Positions 18,188 to 26,512 of a DNA stretch of 64,000 nt are shown piece after piece. The translations under genes were made by a program, and so were the position numbers. Numbering within the stretch: position 1 is the first letter of the stretch; each line of letters starts with the position of its first letter. Below the pieces are notes generated by a model, which ran no database searches, was not told where the DNA came from, and saw only the letters and a program-made list of their open reading frames with translations. The DNA lies in assembly GCA_038203635.1 (NCBI GenBank), contig JBBRDT010000004.1, positions 1 to 64,000 on the forward strand, in the 5' to 3' direction. Origin of the DNA: DASRIA01 sp038203635. Lineage in GTDB: Bacteria > Actinomycetota > Thermoleophilia > Solirubrobacterales > JBBDJG01.

Positions 18188-19497
18188 CGCTCAGCGAGAT
18201 CTCGGCGGTCGAGATGCACGCCGTGGACGGCGAGGACCTGTGGGGCTTCCACCTCGACGCGCCCGAAGCCGGAGCTGTGCACGACGCGTACGCGTTCGAC
18301 GTCCGGGGCTGGGCGCTGGGTCGCAGGGCCAAGGTGACCTCAGTCGAGTTGAAGGACGGGCCACGACTGCTGTGGCGCGTCCCCACGCAGATCGCGCGGA
18401 AGGAGCTGTCCGGCCGGTATCCCCTTGCGGAGGGCACCGACGCGGCAGGGTTCTTCACGATCGTGAACTCGCTGAACCTGAGCCGGGAGTTCGAGGTTCT
18501 CGTCCGGGCGCGGCTCGACGACGCGTCGCGCGTCGACCTGGCCACTCTGCACGGTCACAGAGAGCCGCTGCGCACCGGCTTCGAGCCGGGGATCGATCCC
18601 CTGATGGTCACGACTCTGGGGCGCACGGGATCGACCATCCTCATGAAGGTGCTCGCGACCCACCCCGACATCGTGGCCTGCCCGCCGTTCGAGCACGAGC
18701 CCCGCGTCGCCACCTACTGGCTGGGGGTGATGACCACGCTCACAGACCCGGTCAGCTACCGGCGCCAGATCAACCCCACCGGGAGCATCGACGGGACGTG
18801 GTGGACCGGCAAGGAGCCGCCGCTGCCGCGGCGCTCGAAGGATGCTCGGCTCGCGCACTGGCTGGACGTGGATGCGGTGAGCCAGGTCGCGGAGTTCTGC
18901 CAGAGCCGGATCGAGGCCGTCTATCGAGAGATCGCGGCGGGGGCCGGGACCCCGGCGCCACGTTTCTTCGCGGAGAAGTACCGCGTCGACCGCATCCCGG
19001 AGATGATGTGGGAGCTCTACCCCCGCGCGCGCGAGGTCATCCTGGTCCGCGACTTCCGGGACATGGTCGCGTCGATGTTCGCGTACAACGTCAAGCGCGG
19101 CCGGGAGGGCTTCCGCCGAGACCGCTTCGACGACGACGCGCAATACGTGGTCAAGCAGATCAAGGAGAGCGTTGCTGCGCTGGCGACCGCCTGGGAAGCC
19201 CGCCGGGACAGCGCGCACCTGATCCGGTACGAGGACCTCGTTATCGACCCCGAGAACACGATCGCGTCCCTGCTGCGCTACCTCGGCCTCGACGCGGACA
19301 CACACGCGGACGCGATGGCGGCGGCGCTGTCAGCGCGCGATCCCGAGACCGAATGGCATCGCACCACGCCCGACCCGCGTGCGTCCATCGGGCGCTGGAG
19401 GGACGACCTCTCCGAGGAGGCCCGCCGTGCATGCGAACAGGTCCTTGGACCCGAGCTGCGGGCCTTCGGGTACCCGCTCGAGGAAGTGAGGGTCTAG
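18184..19497 (+). CDS. sulfotransferase with N-terminal beta-rich domain (copy 2)
   Basis: A 437-residue paralogue of the preceding protein, starting at ATG 18184 within ATGA. The PAPS loop reads VTTLGRTGSTILMKVLATHP, followed by ILVRDFRDMVASMFAYN, LIRYEDLVIDPENT and ASIGRWRDDL. The N-terminal domain (AFDVRGWALGRRAKVTSVEL) is less basic than in copy 1. The clear sequence difference between copies in the substrate-facing region (residues about 170-250) suggests they act on different positions or sugars of the glycan rather than being redundant; that is inference. Confidence 0.9.
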   Translation: MTLSEISAVEMHAVDGEDLWGFHLDAPEAGAVHDAYAFDVRGWALGRRAKVTSVELKDGPRLLWRVPTQIARKELSGRYPLAEGTDAAGFFTIVNSLNLSREFEVLVRARLDDASRVDLATLHGHREPLRTGFEPGIDPLMVTTLGRTGSTILMKVLATHPDIVACPPFEHEPRVATYWLGVMTTLTDPVSYRRQINPTGSIDGTWWTGKEPPLPRRSKDARLAHWLDVDAVSQVAEFCQSRIEAVYREIAAGAGTPAPRFFAEKYRVDRIPEMMWELYPRAREVILVRDFRDMVASMFAYNVKRGREGFRRDRFDDDAQYVVKQIKESVAALATAWEARRDSAHLIRYEDLVIDPENTIASLLRYLGLDADTHADAMAAALSARDPETEWHRTTPDPRASIGRWRDDLSEEARRACEQVLGPELRAFGYPLEEVRV

Positions 19498-19510
19498 TGG
19501 CCCACTGCTC

Positions 19511-20131
19511 ATGGTGATCGGGAAGGACTTTGCCTGGGCGCACCTACCGAAGACGGGTGGGGACGCAACCCTCTCGATGTTCAGGGTGTTCATCGACCTG
19601 GTCGAGTTTGCCGATCGCGAGGACTCCAACGACAAGCACGCGAACTTTCGCGGGCGCGCGCAGCGGATTCGCGGCAAGCTGTTGGTGATGAACATCCGGC
19701 GCCTTCCCGCGTGGGTCCTGAGCCGCGCCCAGCACGTCTCGCGCCGGGGCATGTACCCCGACTACGAGCCCATACCGATGGCCAGGGCAAACGACCTCGC
19801 GGACAGCTCCTTTCCCGACAGCCGCCTGATGCTCCACACCGACGACGGCTGGTTCTGGCCGGATCACTGGCTGCGAGTGGAGACGCTCGCGGCCGACTTC
19901 CTCGACTTCGTGTCCGACCTGCGGGACGTGAGCGACAGCGAGCGCAAACGCGTGATGGCCCTGGGACCGGTCAACTCGGCGGAGTACGACCACCAGCTGG
20001 CGCGCTGGTTCACCCCCGAGCAGGTCCGGCGCATGTACCTCAACAACCCCTCCTGGGCCACTCTCGAGCAGGAGCTGTACGGCGACCTCTACGAGCTGGA
20101 GGACGAGGTGGAAATCCGGAGGGTCTCCTGA
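19511..20131 (+). CDS. short divergent sulfotransferase-like protein
   Basis: A 206-residue protein, half the size of its neighbours, starting MVIGKDFAWAHLPKTGGDAT. HLPKTGGDAT resembles the 5'-phosphosulfate loop (PKTGGTS) of the sulfotransferase_2 / heparan-sulfotransferase group rather than the GRTGSTW type next door. A later DGWFWPDHWLRVETLAADF segment matches the region where a host enzyme would have R.E.L after a strand. The expected conserved FxxxR segment between them is not obvious, so activity is uncertain. It sits 13 bp after copy 2 and its stop overlaps the next start (TGATG). Confidence 0.7.
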   Translation: MVIGKDFAWAHLPKTGGDATLSMFRVFIDLVEFADREDSNDKHANFRGRAQRIRGKLLVMNIRRLPAWVLSRAQHVSRRGMYPDYEPIPMARANDLADSSFPDSRLMLHTDDGWFWPDHWLRVETLAADFLDFVSDLRDVSDSERKRVMALGPVNSAEYDHQLARWFTPEQVRRMYLNNPSWATLEQELYGDLYELEDEVEIRRVS

Positions 20132-21471
20132 TGGCCGTCTGGGAGATCCTCGAGCTGGTCGAGCCCAAGGAGTCCGAGGAGCACCTCCGGACCTGGTTCA
20201 TCGAGGTCCCGCGCCGCAGCCCGGAGGACGTGCTCGCGCGGGGCGACCGGTTCACGATCGACATCAAGGGCTGGGTGGTGGGCCGCCACGCGCGGGCGAC
20301 CGCGGTCGAACTCATCTACCACGACCAGCTCGTGCACACGTCGCCGGTGCGGGGAGCGCGGCCCGACCTCGTGCCGGCCTTCCCCGATCTCGACCCCGAG
20401 CTCGACATGCACTTCCATTCGATGGTCGGCATCGTCGGGATGCGGCCCGAGTTCGAGCTCGAGGTCCGGGCCGTGCTCGAGAACGGGATGCGGGTGCCGA
20501 TGGCGCACATGCGCGTGCGACACCAGCCACTGCGCACCGGCTACGACCCCGTGCTCCGTCCCATCGCCGTGACCTGCCTCGGCCGCAGCGGAACGACCTG
20601 GCTCATGCGCATGCTGAGGCATCACCCCGACGTAGTGGTGTACGACCGCTACCCGTACGAGCAGGGCTTTGCCAAGTACTGGATGCACATGCTGCGCGTG
20701 CTTTCGCAGCCTGCCGACCACATCAACTCGGCCGAAAACGAAAGCTTCTACAACGAGATCTTCGAACTCGGCTACAACCCTTTCTACGACGTGGTCGTAT
20801 CGCAGCAGAAGGAGGCACGCGAATGGCTCGGCCGCGAATACGTCGAGCAGCTCGGCCGGTTCTGCCAGTCCAGCATTGACGGCCTTTACACGACCATCGC
20901 CGCGGCGCAGGGTCAAGGGCCACCGAAATTCTTCGCGGAGAAGCATCAATGGCCCAACTATGTCCCGGTGCTGATGTGGGAGCTGTACCCGCAGGCGAAG
21001 GAGATCTTCCTGGTGCGTGACTTCCGCGACATGGTGTTCTCGATCCTCGCGTTCGATCGCAAGCGCGGATACTCCGGCTTCGGGCGTCCCGAGGGAGTCA
21101 ACGACGAGGAGTACGTGCGCACAGAGCTGCACAAGATGGCGGTTAACCTGCGCAAGAGCTGGATGACCCGTAAGGATCGGGCGCACTTGGTGCGCTACGA
21201 GGACCTGGTCCACAAGCCGACCGAGACGGCTCGTGCAGTCCTCGAGTATCTGGAGCTGGACGCCTCGGATGAACAAGTCATGCGGTTGCTTGCGGCCGGC
21301 TCGGAGGACACCGACGAGCTGCGCCAGCACCGTACGTCCCAGAAGGCCGAGGAGTCGATCGGGCGGTGGCGGCATGAGGGCGATGAGCACCTCCGCGAGC
21401 TCTGCAACGAGGTGTTCGGCGACATCCTCGGCGACTTCGGGTATTCCGACGTTGGCTACGTCGGCCAGTAG
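20131..21471 (+). CDS. sulfotransferase with N-terminal beta-rich domain (copy 3)
   Basis: A 446-residue protein. N-terminal residues about 30-130 contain FTIDIKGWVVGRHARATAVEL, the shared beta-rich domain. The sulfotransferase part starts at VTCLGRSGTTWLMRMLRHHP (PAPS loop), with IFLVRDFRDMVFSILAFD, LVRYEDLVHKPTETA and ESIGRWRHEG. It has an aromatic-rich stretch around residues 180-230 (YDRYPYEQGFAKYWMHML) that probably shapes the acceptor site. Its ATG overlaps the upstream stop by one base, so translation is likely coupled. Substrate unknown. Confidence 0.9.
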   Translation: MAVWEILELVEPKESEEHLRTWFIEVPRRSPEDVLARGDRFTIDIKGWVVGRHARATAVELIYHDQLVHTSPVRGARPDLVPAFPDLDPELDMHFHSMVGIVGMRPEFELEVRAVLENGMRVPMAHMRVRHQPLRTGYDPVLRPIAVTCLGRSGTTWLMRMLRHHPDVVVYDRYPYEQGFAKYWMHMLRVLSQPADHINSAENESFYNEIFELGYNPFYDVVVSQQKEAREWLGREYVEQLGRFCQSSIDGLYTTIAAAQGQGPPKFFAEKHQWPNYVPVLMWELYPQAKEIFLVRDFRDMVFSILAFDRKRGYSGFGRPEGVNDEEYVRTELHKMAVNLRKSWMTRKDRAHLVRYEDLVHKPTETARAVLEYLELDASDEQVMRLLAAGSEDTDELRQHRTSQKAEESIGRWRHEGDEHLRELCNEVFGDILGDFGYSDVGYVGQ

Positions 21472-21485
21472 GCGACAGGCCTGAC

Positions 21486-22643
21486 GTGCCCACCTTGTTG
21501 GTCGGCGGCTCGGTCGCGCAACGCCCGGGCAGCGGAGGGCACACCTGGGTCTTCCTGCAGTACCTGCTCGGCTTCCGGCGCCTCGGCTACGACGCCGTGC
21601 TCGTGGACCGGCTGGAGCCGGACATGTGCCTCGACGAGAGCGGTCAGCCGTGTGAGCCCGAGCGCTCGGTGAACGTGAGGTACACCGCGGAGGTGATGGC
21701 GCGCTTCGGGCTCGGCGACCGCTGGGCGGTGCTCGTCGACGGCGGGGCCCGCGCGCTGGGCATGAGCCGCGCGGCAGTCGAACGCGCGGCGGACGAGGCG
21801 GAACTGATCCTGAACGTGAACGGCTTCGTCGACGATCCGGACGTGATGTCGCGCGTGGGGCTGCGCGCGTACCTCGACATCGATCCCGGGTTCGGGCAGA
21901 TGTGGAGGGCGCTCGACCTGCACGACATGTTCACCGGCCACGAAGCGTTCGTGACCATCGGCGAACGCATCGGAGCAGCGGACTGCACCGTCCCCGCCTG
22001 CGGCCTCGACTGGATCACGACACCCCAGCCGGTGGTGCTGGGCGAGTGGGAGGCACAGCCGCCGGCGCCGGACGGCAGCTTCACCTCCGTCGCGAGCTGG
22101 CGCGGGCCCTTTGCCCCGATCGAGTACGAGGGCGTGACCTACGGCCTGCGCGTGCACGAGTTCCGCCGTTTTGCCGAGCTGCCGCGCCGCTCGAACGAGC
22201 GGTTCGAGGTGGCGCTGGACATCCACGAGGCCGAGACGGCAGACCTCGACCTGCTGGCCGCGAACGGCTGGCGCCTGGCCGACCCAATTCTGGCTGCGGG
22301 CGATCCCTGGGCCTACCGCGAGTACGTGCAGCGCTCCAAGGCCGAGCTGATGGTGGCGAAGGGCATGTACGTGAAGAGCCGCAGCGGCTGGATGAGCGAT
22401 CGCAGCATCTGCTATCTCGCCAGCGGCCGGCCCGTCGTGGCTCAGGAGACCGGGTTCTCGGAGCTGTACCCGGCCGGGTCCGGCCTGCTCGCCTTCGACG
22501 ATCTCGACGGTGCGGTGTCGTGCGCCGAGCAGGTCGCAGAAGACTACGCGCGCCACAGCCGAGCGGCCCGCGAGGTAGCCGAGGAGCACTTCGACTCGGA
22601 CAAGGTCCTGCGGCGGCTCCTGAATGAGCTTGGGATACCCTAG
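21486..22643 (+). CDS. glycosyltransferase-like protein of the W-S-D-R-S family (copy 1)
   Basis: A 385-residue protein with GTG start. It is homologous to residues 1-400 of the protein at 8972 and to those at 25355 and 26509. The hallmark is GWMSDRSICYLASGRPVVAQ followed by ETGFSELYPAGSGLLAF, which looks like the C-terminal donor-binding half of a GT-B glycosyltransferase, and an N-terminal GG.TW.FLQYLLGFRRLGYD helix. A catalytic base cannot be named. It lies 14 bp downstream of the third sulfotransferase and 6 bp upstream of a methyltransferase. Family membership is inferred from the internal paralogues and general fold signals. Confidence 0.75.
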   Translation: MPTLLVGGSVAQRPGSGGHTWVFLQYLLGFRRLGYDAVLVDRLEPDMCLDESGQPCEPERSVNVRYTAEVMARFGLGDRWAVLVDGGARALGMSRAAVERAADEAELILNVNGFVDDPDVMSRVGLRAYLDIDPGFGQMWRALDLHDMFTGHEAFVTIGERIGAADCTVPACGLDWITTPQPVVLGEWEAQPPAPDGSFTSVASWRGPFAPIEYEGVTYGLRVHEFRRFAELPRRSNERFEVALDIHEAETADLDLLAANGWRLADPILAAGDPWAYREYVQRSKAELMVAKGMYVKSRSGWMSDRSICYLASGRPVVAQETGFSELYPAGSGLLAFDDLDGAVSCAEQVAEDYARHSRAAREVAEEHFDSDKVLRRLLNELGIP

Positions 22644-22649
22644 GCCGCC

Positions 22650-23231
22650 GTGTCCCAGGAGCAGACCCAGACCCAGCAGGAGCAGCAGCCGCACAGCCGG
22701 CGGCGCCTCAACTGGGGGTGCGGCGAGTGGGCGCAGCCCGGGTGGATCAACTCCGACATGAAGGAGGACGTCGGCGTGGACATCGTCGCCGACATCCGCG
22801 ACGGTCTGCCGCTCGAGTCCGACAGCATCGACTACGCGGTGTCGATCCACTCGTTGCCGGAGCTCCCTTTCTCCGAGATCGTTCCCGCCCTGGTCGAGCT
22901 GCGGCGCGTGCTGAAGCCCGGAGGGGTCCTGCGGCTGGCGCTGCCAGACCTCGACAGGGGCATCGAGGCGTATCACCGCAAGGACAGCAGCTACTTCAAG
23001 GTGCCCGATCAGGATGCGAAGAGCGTGGGCGCGAAGTTCGTGACGCAGATGGTCTGGTACGGCTACTCGCGCAGCCTGTTCACGCACGAGTTCATCGAAG
23101 AGCAGCTCCAGAAGGCGGGCTTCACCCGGGTGGACCACTGCTCCTTCCGGCGGACCGCCTGCCCGTACCCGGAGATCGTGGACCTCGACAACCGCGAGCG
23201 GGAAAGCCTCTTCGTGGAGGCGGTCAAATAG
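22650..23231 (+). CDS. class I SAM-dependent methyltransferase
   Basis: A 193-residue protein with GTG start and a Gln-rich N-terminus (about 16 residues). RRLNWGCGEWAQPGWINSD is motif I plus the following acidic loop, IDYAVSIHSLPEL the motif II region, and LVELRRVLKPGGVLRLALPD motif III, as in the small methyltransferases of polysaccharide clusters. It probably methylates a sugar or a small precursor of the glycan. The stop (TAG 23229-23231) overlaps the putative ATA start of the next gene. Confidence 0.87.
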   Translation: MSQEQTQTQQEQQPHSRRRLNWGCGEWAQPGWINSDMKEDVGVDIVADIRDGLPLESDSIDYAVSIHSLPELPFSEIVPALVELRRVLKPGGVLRLALPDLDRGIEAYHRKDSSYFKVPDQDAKSVGAKFVTQMVWYGYSRSLFTHEFIEEQLQKAGFTRVDHCSFRRTACPYPEIVDLDNRERESLFVEAVK

Positions 23232-24184
23232 CCCGGGTCCTGTTCTACCGGGACTTCAAGCGTTTCACGGGCGGCGACCTCAAGGTCTGGGACTACTTCA
23301 ACCACGTGCGCTCGGAGCCGCGCCATTCCGCGCACGTGCGCTTCAGCGCGGAGTCCGTGTGGGGTGCGGTCAACCCATGGGCTGCGGCCAAGGAATGCGT
23401 GCTCGCTCCCGGCGAGGACGTCGACATCGACGTCGTCTTCCTGTCCGGCACGGATTGGCGGCGCGTGATCCCCGAGGACCAGCGACCGCGCTACTCCAAG
23501 CCGGTCGTCAACCTCATCCAGCACGTACGGCACGGCTGTGAGAACGACCCGCTCGGGCGGCAAATGCTCCTGCGCTACAGCGCGATCCGCATCTGCGTGA
23601 GCCCGGAGGTCGAGCAGGCAATCCTGGCGACCGGCCGGGTGCGTGGGCCGGTGTTCACGATTCCCGACGCGATCGACGTGGCGCACGTCGAACGTCTCGC
23701 CGGCTCCGGGACCCGTGACGTGGACGTGCTGGTGGCGGCGAACAAGCAGCCCGAGCTCGGCCGATCGCTCGTGCGCAGGCTCCAGGCCGCCGGCCGCGAC
23801 GTGCATCTGGTTGACAGCCGCATCCCGCGCGACCGGCTGGTCGCCCTGATGGGCCGCGCGCGCGTCACCGTGATGGTCCCGAACCCGAAGGAGGGCTTCT
23901 ACCTGCCCGCCATCGAGGGCATGGCGGCAGGCACGGTGGTCGTGTGTCCGGACTGCGTCGGCAACCGCTCCTACTGCATCGACGGCGTGAACTCGTTCCG
24001 CCCCGCCTACGACGAAGATGCGATCGTAGACGCGGCCGAGCGCGCACTGGCCAGCGAGTCGCCGACCGAGGATCTGCTGCGCGCAGCGCGCGATACGGCG
24101 CGTGCCCACGACCTCGATGTGGAGCGGCGCGCCTTCCTCGACATCCTCGACCGCGTCGACGAGCTCTGGGCGGCCGCGGGCTAA
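23228..24184 (+). CDS. glycosyltransferase (GT-B, GT1/GT4-like), possible ATA start
   Basis: A frame of about 318 residues that must begin near IARVLFYRDFKRFTGGDLKVWDYF, a typical GT-B N-terminus. The C-terminal half has VLVAANKQPELGRSLVRRLQ, VMVPNPKEGFYLPAIEGMAAGTVVVCPD (acidic donor-binding region) and GNRSYCIDGVNSF. No ATG, GTG or TTG lies at the expected start: the codon is ATA 23228-23230, overlapping the upstream stop as ATAG, exactly where the neighbours have ATGA or GTGA. The first GTG, near 23308, would delete the first strand and helix. An unusual start or a base error at 23230 are both possible. Function: sugar transfer in the glycan locus. Confidence 0.8.
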   Translation: MARVLFYRDFKRFTGGDLKVWDYFNHVRSEPRHSAHVRFSAESVWGAVNPWAAAKECVLAPGEDVDIDVVFLSGTDWRRVIPEDQRPRYSKPVVNLIQHVRHGCENDPLGRQMLLRYSAIRICVSPEVEQAILATGRVRGPVFTIPDAIDVAHVERLAGSGTRDVDVLVAANKQPELGRSLVRRLQAAGRDVHLVDSRIPRDRLVALMGRARVTVMVPNPKEGFYLPAIEGMAAGTVVVCPDCVGNRSYCIDGVNSFRPAYDEDAIVDAAERALASESPTEDLLRAARDTARAHDLDVERRAFLDILDRVDELWAAAG

Positions 24185-24190
24185 CCGCGT

Positions 24191-25267
24191 CTAAACGGGC
24201 TTGCGGAACAGCACGGCGTCCTGCTGGATGTCGAGCGCGCCTCCCGGAGAGAAGTCGAGCAGCTCGAGCCCCTGGCCGAGCACCTCGCGCACGTAGCGCT
24301 CGGGGTGATACGTGGCGCATCCGCTGCTGCCCGAGTGCTCGCCGTCGATGACCACGAGCTCGCCGGCCTCGAACCCGGGAGCGATCCGCTCGTGCTCCCC
24401 GGGGTGCTCGCGCATGTATTCCACCCGGCTGCGCCCGTGAAAGGTGGGTAGCAGGACCCCTCCGGGCTTGGTCACCCGCGACAGCTCCTCCATCCACCCC
24501 AGCTGCAGCTCGGCGTCGAGGTGCGTGAAGATCGACAGGGCATAGACGAAGTCGAAGAGGTCGTCGTCGAAGGGCAGCGGCGGCTCGAGCTGATTGACGC
24601 GAAAGTCGCCGAACGAAAGGTTCTCGGCGCACCACTGCACGAGGTAAGGGTTGTAGTCCGACCCGTACAGCTTCGCCTCCGTGAGGTCGGGCCAGTGCCG
24701 GATCACACGGCCACACCCACACCCGAAATCGAGGAGGGTGCCGAGCGCGGACGGCTGCACGCCGTTGCGAACGAGCATCTCGGCAATCCACGTCGTCGCG
24801 TAGCGTCCGTAGCGGTGGAACTCCTCCGGTTTTATCCAGCCCGCCACCAACGCGACCATCTCGGGCGGAGGGACCGGCAGCCCGTCCTGCGCGATCGCAG
24901 GCTCAGCTCCGTCGAGGTCCAGCGCATAGATGTGGCAGGCGTCTTCGTCTGCCGGTATGCGCCGCAGCTGCGTGCGCAGGAATCTCCTCAGCTCGGGGTG
25001 GCGCTCCATCCACGGATACACCTCCGAGGGGACCGGGACGTACTGCATCCCGTTCGTCCGGAAACGCTCGATGCGGACACCGACGTGTGCGCTCGTCAAC
25101 TCCGCCCGCCCGACGTCGAGCACCACCTTGCCCGTGGTCCTGGCGTCGAGGTCGGGCATCTCGCCCGGCTCGTTGACGAGCACGCCCACCCGCGCCCAGT
25201 ACGGAAGGGTGAAGCGCACCTCGCGTTCCACCGGCCCGAACCTGTCGATCGACCTCTGCGCCCCCAC
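24191..25267 (-). CDS. SAM-dependent methyltransferase with N-terminal extension
   Basis: A 358-residue protein, probably GTG start, the only minus-strand gene in the glycan locus. The methyltransferase domain (about 165-358) has LLDFGCGCGRVIRHW (motif I), LYGSDYNPYLVQWC (motif II), YALSIFTHLD and EELSRVTKPGGVLLPTF. It is a close paralogue of the protein at 28690 from the SGLY/GWI region onward. The N-terminal 160 residues differ, but a short stretch (PELRRFLRTQLRRIPADEDACHIYAL) resembles the end of the recurrent module. It faces the gene at 23228 with 6 bp between stops and is divergent from 25355. Confidence 0.85.
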   Translation of the reverse strand: MGAQRSIDRFGPVEREVRFTLPYWARVGVLVNEPGEMPDLDARTTGKVVLDVGRAELTSAHVGVRIERFRTNGMQYVPVPSEVYPWMERHPELRRFLRTQLRRIPADEDACHIYALDLDGAEPAIAQDGLPVPPPEMVALVAGWIKPEEFHRYGRYATTWIAEMLVRNGVQPSALGTLLDFGCGCGRVIRHWPDLTEAKLYGSDYNPYLVQWCAENLSFGDFRVNQLEPPLPFDDDLFDFVYALSIFTHLDAELQLGWMEELSRVTKPGGVLLPTFHGRSRVEYMREHPGEHERIAPGFEAGELVVIDGEHSGSSGCATYHPERYVREVLGQGLELLDFSPGGALDIQQDAVLFRKPV

Positions 25268-25316
25268 TCTCCCGTACCTTACGCGGCCGCGTCACCGGGC
25301 GTGTGGGTGCGATTGC

Positions 25317-25322
25317 GATAAT
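25317..25322 (+). promoter_or_regulatory. candidate -10 element (GATAAT) for the second half of the locus
   Basis: GATAAT matches the TATAAT consensus in five of six bases and lies in the 87-bp divergent gap, 33 bp before the ATG at 25355. The expected -35 position (about 25294-25299) shows no good TTGACA match, so it would be a weak or activator-dependent promoter. It would drive 25355 through cysC as a separate unit. Confidence 0.4.
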
Positions 25323-25354
25323 TGGCAGATGTACCCGCGCGATGCTCTGTCTGC

Positions 25355-26512
25355 ATGGCCACCGTCCTAGTCGGCGGGGCGGTTGCCAACAAGCTGCACA
25401 ACGGCGGAGAGGCGTGGGTGCGGCTGAGCTGGATACGAGGCCTGCGGAAACTCGGTCTCGACGTATGGTTCGTCGAGCAGATCGACGCCGGCACCTGCGT
25501 CGACGCCGCCGGCTCGCCGGCGGCGTTCGGCGATTCCGAGAACCGCCGCTACTTCGAGACCGTGATGGCCGAGTTCGGGCTGACCGATCGCGCGTCCCTG
25601 CTGTACGAGGACGGCGCCGAGACGGCGGGACCGTCACTCGACGAGCTTGCCGACGTGGCGGCCGAGGCCGACCTGCTCGTCAACATCAGCGGACACCTGC
25701 AGGTACCCGACCTGATGCGCCGGGTGCGACGCAGGGCCTACGTGGACCTCGACCCCGGGTTCACGCAGTTCTGGCACGCCGACGGCTGGACCGGCCTCGC
25801 GGGGCATGACTCGTACTTCACCGTTGGGGAGAACATCGGCAGGCCTGGATGCGAAATCCCGACCGGCGGCATCGACTGGCTACCCGTGCCGCCCCCGGTG
25901 GTGCTGGAGGACTGGCCACTCTGCGATCACGGGCCCTTTGGGTCGTTCACGACCGTCGGGGCCTGGCGCGGCGCCTTCGGCGTGATCGAGCGTGAGGGGC
26001 GCACCTACGGGCTGAAGGTGCACGAGTTCCGCAAGGTGATCGAGCTTCCGACCCAGGTCCCCCACCGCTTCGAGATCGCGCTCGACATATACCCGGGCGA
26101 CGAGCGCGACCGCGAGTCGCTGGAGGCCAATGGCTGGCACCTGCTTCGTCCCGCCGAGACGGTCCGCGGGCCGCTCGACTTCCGGCGCTTCGTGCAGCGC
26201 TCTGGAGCCGAGTTCTCGGTCGCGCAGGGCATCTACGTGGACACGAACAGCGGCTGGTTCAGCGACCGCAGCGTGCGGTACCTGGCTTCGGGCCGTCCCG
26301 CGCTCCTGCAGGACACCGGCTTCAGCCAGAACTACCCGGTCGGCGAGGGTCTGGTCGCGTTTCGCACGGTCGCGGAGGCGGCCGCGGGAGCACAGCGCAT
26401 CGCCGCCGACTACGAAGCGCACCGCGGCGCGGCGCGGGCCCTCGCCGAGGAGCGCTTCGACTCCGACAAGGTGCTGCCCCGTTTCCTGGAGCAGGCAGGC
26501 CTGGGCCGGTGA
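25355..26512 (+). CDS. glycosyltransferase-like protein of the W-S-D-R-S family (copy 2)
   Basis: A 385-residue protein, the same length as its paralogue at 21486. I took ATG 25355 because MATVLVGGAVANKLHNGG aligns with the start of that paralogue (MPTLLVGGSVAQRPGSGG). It holds GWFSDRSVRYLASGRPALLQ followed by DTGFSQNYPVGEGLVAF, then RFDSDKVLPRFL. It starts a new transcription unit after a candidate -10 at 25317 and overlaps the next gene by GTGA. A sugar transferase is the best guess; there is no direct evidence of donor. Confidence 0.76.
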   Translation: MATVLVGGAVANKLHNGGEAWVRLSWIRGLRKLGLDVWFVEQIDAGTCVDAAGSPAAFGDSENRRYFETVMAEFGLTDRASLLYEDGAETAGPSLDELADVAAEADLLVNISGHLQVPDLMRRVRRRAYVDLDPGFTQFWHADGWTGLAGHDSYFTVGENIGRPGCEIPTGGIDWLPVPPPVVLEDWPLCDHGPFGSFTTVGAWRGAFGVIEREGRTYGLKVHEFRKVIELPTQVPHRFEIALDIYPGDERDRESLEANGWHLLRPAETVRGPLDFRRFVQRSGAEFSVAQGIYVDTNSGWFSDRSVRYLASGRPALLQDTGFSQNYPVGEGLVAFRTVAEAAAGAQRIAADYEAHRGAARALAEERFDSDKVLPRFLEQAGLGR

